Shown here in pieces: positions 60,221 to 64,000 of a stretch of 64,000 bases of DNA. Position 1 is the stretch's first letter, and every line of letters starts with the position of its first letter. The position numbers were made by a program, and so were the translations under genes. The notes below the pieces were generated by a model that saw nothing but the letters and a program-made list of their open reading frames with translations, searched no databases and was not told where the DNA came from. This DNA comes from JAFNAG01 sp963824985 (lineage in GTDB: Bacteria; Acidobacteriota; UBA6911): assembly GCA_963824985.1 (NCBI GenBank), contig CAWGRQ010000001.1:1-64000 (forward strand), in the 5' to 3' direction.

Positions 60221-60314
60221 TGCAGGTCAATCCCCCTGGCGATTTAGATGCGCGCGGGGGTGCGATCGGTCCCGAGGCCGGTTCGGAGTTGGAGACTGCG
60301 GGCGAAGTGGCGTG

Positions 60315-60345
60315 AAAAAAAGCGGGCGCCCCCGCCGGGGCGCCC
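60315..60345 (-). terminator. Rho-independent terminator
   Basis: Minus strand: GGGCGCCCC, loop GGCG, GGGGCGCCC (60345-60324), then GC and seven T (60321-60315). A perfect 9-bp GC stem plus T run. No coding gene ends here, supporting an RNA gene upstream. Confidence 0.85.
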
Positions 60346-60525
60346 TGGTGCGGAGAGGCTCGTTCCTCCCAGATAAACGTGGCCTTTCCGTATCCGAATT
60401 TCATGACCCGTCTATTTCGGTTCGGGTCGCGGTATGCCTCTCAGTATGAAAGGTATGAATTGAGGCCTGGTATGAATCCTCCAGAAAAGCTTCGGATCAC
60501 CGACGAACGCTTGAATTGTGATCCG
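60315..60525 (-). ncRNA. Candidate structured RNA with pseudoknot and intrinsic terminator, about 210 nt
   Basis: A -10-like TATAGT on the minus strand (60536-60531) could start transcription near 60524. The transcript would contain a hairpin CGGATCAC...GTGATCCG, a long-range stem GAGAGGC (60442-60436) with GCCTCTC (60359-60353), a stem GACCCG/CGGGTC (60428-60423 with 60410-60405) and CCGAA pairing with TTCGG across it, making an H-type pseudoknot, followed by the terminator at 60315-60345. Four CATACC motifs occur near its 5' part. No known RNA class was recognised; it may be an sRNA or riboswitch-like element of an unrecognised gene. Confidence 0.45.
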
Positions 60526-60648
60526 AGAAAACTATAGGATTTTGACGCCAATAAGTGAAGTGAATAAGAGTGATATGTAGAATTAGATAATCTAATCGCA
60601 GTTTGGTCGGGCCGGGGCGGGGCCGGCGGACAATGAGGTGGCGCGGGC

Positions 60649-61533
60649 ATGCAGCTGGAGACGCTCAAGGTATTCTGTGATCTCGTGGAAAGCGGCAGTT
60701 TTTCTCAGTCCGCGGTTCGGAACTTCATCACCCAGTCGGCGGTGAGCCAGCAGATCCGGACCCTGGAAACGCGGTTCAACACCTCTCTGCTGATCCGCGA
60801 AGGGCGATCGGCGCGCCCTACGGAAGCGGGACGGATCCTGTACGAAGGGGCGCGCGAAATCCTGGATCATTTCGAGAGCATTGACCTGCAGCTCCGGATG
60901 ATGGGGGAAGAGGTGACCGGCACGGTACGGATCGCAACCATATACAGCGTCGGTCTCTATGAAATGTCGCTTGCCATCAAATCGTTTCTGAAGACCTTTC
61001 CCAAGGTAAACCTGCACGTGGAATACAGCAGGGCCAACCGAGTCTACGAAGAATGCCAGAAGGGCGAAGCCGACCTGGGAATCGTAACGTATCCCAAACC
61101 CCGGCGGGGATTGCAGGTGATTCCGCTGCCGGCCGACAAGCTGATCCTGATCTGCTCGCCTCAGCACCCGTTCGCCAGGCGCCGGCGTCTCGATCTGCAG
61201 ATGCTTAACGGCCAGAATTTCATCGCCTTCGAACGCGACATCCCGAGCAGGCGCGCCATCGATCAGATTTTCAGGACCAACCATATCAAAGTGCGCGTGG
61301 TTATGGAGCTCGACAACATTGAAACGATCAAACGCAGTGTGGAGATCGGGGCCGGTGTTTCGATCGTGCCGTTGTCCAGTGTGCAGAGGGAAGTGCAGTC
61401 GGGCGTGCTGGCACAGGTTCACTTCGCGCGCCAGACATTCCTGCGCCCGCTCGGCGTGATCGTCAAGCGCAACCGGCCTCTGATACCGGCGGCCCGCAAA
61501 TTGATCGAATTGCTCCAGAGGCCCCAGTCATAG
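60649..61533 (+). CDS. LysR-family transcriptional regulator, 294 aa
   Basis: The winged-helix domain is TLKVFCDLVESGSFSQSAVR, NFITQSAVSQQIRTLETRFN, TSLLIREGRSARPTEAGRIL. The effector domain begins near residue 92 (GTVRIATIYSVGLYEMSLAI) and includes EADLGIVTYPKPRRGLQVIP, LILICSPQHPFA and SVEIGAGVSIVPLSSVQREV. This resembles LysR proteins of the CysB/Cbl-like or acidobacterial type. It is divergent from nothing coding, but the candidate RNA lies on the opposite strand 110 bp upstream, so shared regulation is possible. Target genes unknown. Confidence 0.97.
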   Translation: MQLETLKVFCDLVESGSFSQSAVRNFITQSAVSQQIRTLETRFNTSLLIREGRSARPTEAGRILYEGAREILDHFESIDLQLRMMGEEVTGTVRIATIYSVGLYEMSLAIKSFLKTFPKVNLHVEYSRANRVYEECQKGEADLGIVTYPKPRRGLQVIPLPADKLILICSPQHPFARRRRLDLQMLNGQNFIAFERDIPSRRAIDQIFRTNHIKVRVVMELDNIETIKRSVEIGAGVSIVPLSSVQREVQSGVLAQVHFARQTFLRPLGVIVKRNRPLIPAARKLIELLQRPQS

Positions 61534-61798
61534 CCCGGCATGGTTCGCGTTCGTTCCTGTCCCCGGATTCGTTGCGGTTTTTCTTCATGAATGGAGCGGC
61601 CTGGCCTGCGCAGGTGGTGCGTGATTTCGGCTTGACAATTCGAGCTCCGATATGACATAACCGCCCCGGTGCCGGACGTTGCTGGTGTTCCCGCGGGGCT
61701 CAATCACTCCAATTTCATGTTCCAATTCAAGCCCGGCACCTGCCAGATCCTTGCGCGCGCGGCGCAACTCCTTGTGGGGCTTTCGCATCCTAATAGAC

Positions 61799-62386
61799 AT
61801 GAGCAGATTTTCGATCTTCCGCAGGCTGTCCGCCACCCTGATGATCTTCAGCGCTGTCACCCTGCTCTCTGGATTTGCGGGAGCGCAGCTCGGGGAGAAG
61901 GTGGCCGGTTTCCGGCTCGCAGATACCGCCGACAAAAACCACACGATGGCTGAGTATGCCGGCAGGATCCTAATTCTGGAATTCTGGTCCTTCAAGTGCC
62001 CGGTAGCGCAAGTTTACAATGATCGGGTGAAGGCGCTGCAGTCGAAGTATTCCCCTCGGGGCGTCGTCGTTCTTGCGGTGGCCTCCAACAGGAATGAGTC
62101 GCCGCTTGAAGTCCGGCGCAATGCGGAAAATCTGAGTCTGCCATTCCCCGTTCTGCTCGACCAGGATGGAGTCCTGGCGGACAGGGTAGGCGTAGCGCAG
62201 ACGCCCAGCGTGGTCATTCTGGACGGCGCCGGCATCCTCCGTTACCGTGGCGCCATCGACAACAACCGGCGGGTTTCGGAACCGGGGCGGATCGCCTACG
62301 TCGAGGACGCGGTGGATGCGCTCCTCGCGGGGCGGCCGGTGGCTCGGGCCGAAACTCCCGTATCCGGGTGCGCCATCCGGCGCTAG
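61799..62386 (+). CDS. Redoxin/thioredoxin-like protein with signal peptide, 195 aa
   Basis: A signal sequence (LSATLMIFSAVTLLSGFAGA) precedes a thioredoxin-fold domain of the AhpC/TlpA type: LILEFWSFKCPVAQVYNDRV, with Cys in a CPVA motif instead of CxxC, then SKYSPRGVVVLAVASNRNES, SLPFPVLLDQDGVLADRVGV and AQTPSVVILDGAGILRYRGA (cis-Pro). A second Cys lies in SGCAIRR at the C-terminus, a feature of a redoxin subfamily. Probably a periplasmic peroxiredoxin-like protein or electron donor. Start ATG 61799, weak Shine-Dalgarno. Confidence 0.94.
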   Translation: MSRFSIFRRLSATLMIFSAVTLLSGFAGAQLGEKVAGFRLADTADKNHTMAEYAGRILILEFWSFKCPVAQVYNDRVKALQSKYSPRGVVVLAVASNRNESPLEVRRNAENLSLPFPVLLDQDGVLADRVGVAQTPSVVILDGAGILRYRGAIDNNRRVSEPGRIAYVEDAVDALLAGRPVARAETPVSGCAIRR

Positions 62387-62550
62387 AAACCAATCACAAG
62401 CCGCTCAGGCTTGGCCGCAGATTCCCATTCCGGTCCCTCTGCGGGCCCACCACGAGTACCTCGGCTATTTCTGGTATTGGATGCTGGGGCGCGTTTAGCT
62501 TCGGATGCGGCTGCTCCGACCGGCATGTGCCGGCATTTGTGACGGGAGGC

Positions 62551-62715
62551 TCAACTCCGCGTTTCGCTTTCCTTTTCGGGTTCGGGATTCGGTCGAGACT
62601 CGACCTTGCAGGACTCCCTGGACATTCACGTCTGCACCCCGAACGCGGGCAGCACCCAGCGCTGCAGTGCGATGTAAGCGGCGATCACGATGAGGATCCA
62701 GACAAAATCAGGCAT
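62551..62715 (-). CDS. Candidate small selenoprotein (in-frame TGA read as Sec), 54 aa
   Basis: ATG 62715 opens a 29-codon frame: MPDFVWILIVIAAYIALQRW then VLPAFGVQT, a membrane anchor. TGA 62628-62626 follows. Beyond it the frame stays open: MSRESCKVESRPNPEPEKES, ETRS and a TGA at 62553-62551. About 20 bases after the first TGA lies GGUCGA-GUC-UCGACC, a perfect 6-bp hairpin with a GU-containing loop, resembling the bacterial SECIS of fdhF (a stem with loop GGUC). A Cys sits six residues after the putative Sec. If TGA is a plain stop, the product is a 29-aa membrane peptide. It lies 41 bases after thiC on the same strand. Not annotated by ordinary gene finders. Confidence 0.6.
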
Positions 62716-62756
62716 CCTTTAATTATCTCCCAACAGCACCGCTTTTTCAACAGCAG

Positions 62757-64000
<1,244 letters not shown>

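Noticed and set aside
60165..60404. Minus-strand open frame covering the terminator
   Set aside because: It would read through a strong intrinsic terminator hairpin and a repeat; the hairpin is better explained as RNA.

Overview
The window is 64 kb of GC-rich bacterial chromosome. It carries large FtsX/MacB-type permeases of the ADOP kind, TonB-C-terminal energy transducers, a CBM9/DUF5916-type outer-membrane protein, secreted S9 peptidases, a TMTC-like TPR membrane protein and a PPi-type phosphofructokinase. This mix fits an acidobacterium (Acidobacteriota) or a close relative. The placement is inferred from gene content; there is no rRNA gene to confirm it. No rRNA, tRNA or CRISPR array was seen.

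Layout. 1-4.4 kb: a comM/yifB fragment with many frameshifts, an acidic hypothetical gene, a broken M56 (BlaR1-like) gene and a VapBC-like pair. 4.4-9.6 kb: hypothetical secreted proteins, including one with a HExxH motif, and gene-poor DNA holding a shrunken second copy of comM-region sequence. 9.7-12.9 kb: a TonB-like protein, then an ECF sigma factor / putative anti-sigma / TonB-C operon. 13.4-19.2 kb: pseudogene scraps, then three periplasmic adaptors and one MacB-like permease with no ATPase. 19.5-24.6 kb: a TMTC-like protein and a two-subunit molybdenum hydroxylase. 24.6-33.8 kb: a CBM9/DUF5916 protein diverging from a DUF58-transglutaminase-MoxR-TPR operon.

33.8-39.6 kb is a mobile-element graveyard. 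Two direct repeats each end in the C-terminus of an integron integrase. Between them lie an intact S9 peptidase, an S9 pseudogene split by a MITE, a dead alpha/beta-hydrolase fragment, an attC-like site and a HigBA pair that looks like an integron cassette. 39.7-51.1 kb: an ADOP permease, a nucleotidyltransferase plus small-protein pair, secreted proteins, ybaK, a branched-chain aminotransferase, malQ and a HEAT-repeat protein. 51.2-58.6 kb: a PPi-type PFK converging on a panB-panE-panC-coaX-(hypothetical)-hemE operon, preceded by an EEP-family nuclease/phosphatase gene with a MITE at its start codon. 58.9-64 kb: a hypothetical gene, a candidate structured RNA, a LysR regulator, a redoxin, a candidate small selenoprotein and thiC, which runs off the end.

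Most notable are: (1) a 54-codon gene next to thiC with an in-frame TGA followed by a SECIS-like hairpin and a Cys, a candidate membrane-anchored selenoprotein; (2) a MITE family with exact 9-bp target duplications at three sites and an unfilled paralogous site inside the window, plus a second repeat family sharing its terminus; (3) the degraded integron with a self-promoting HigBA cassette; (4) a pseudoknot-capable RNA with a strong intrinsic terminator. Several single-base frameshifts, some at homopolymers, may be sequencing errors rather than real decay.
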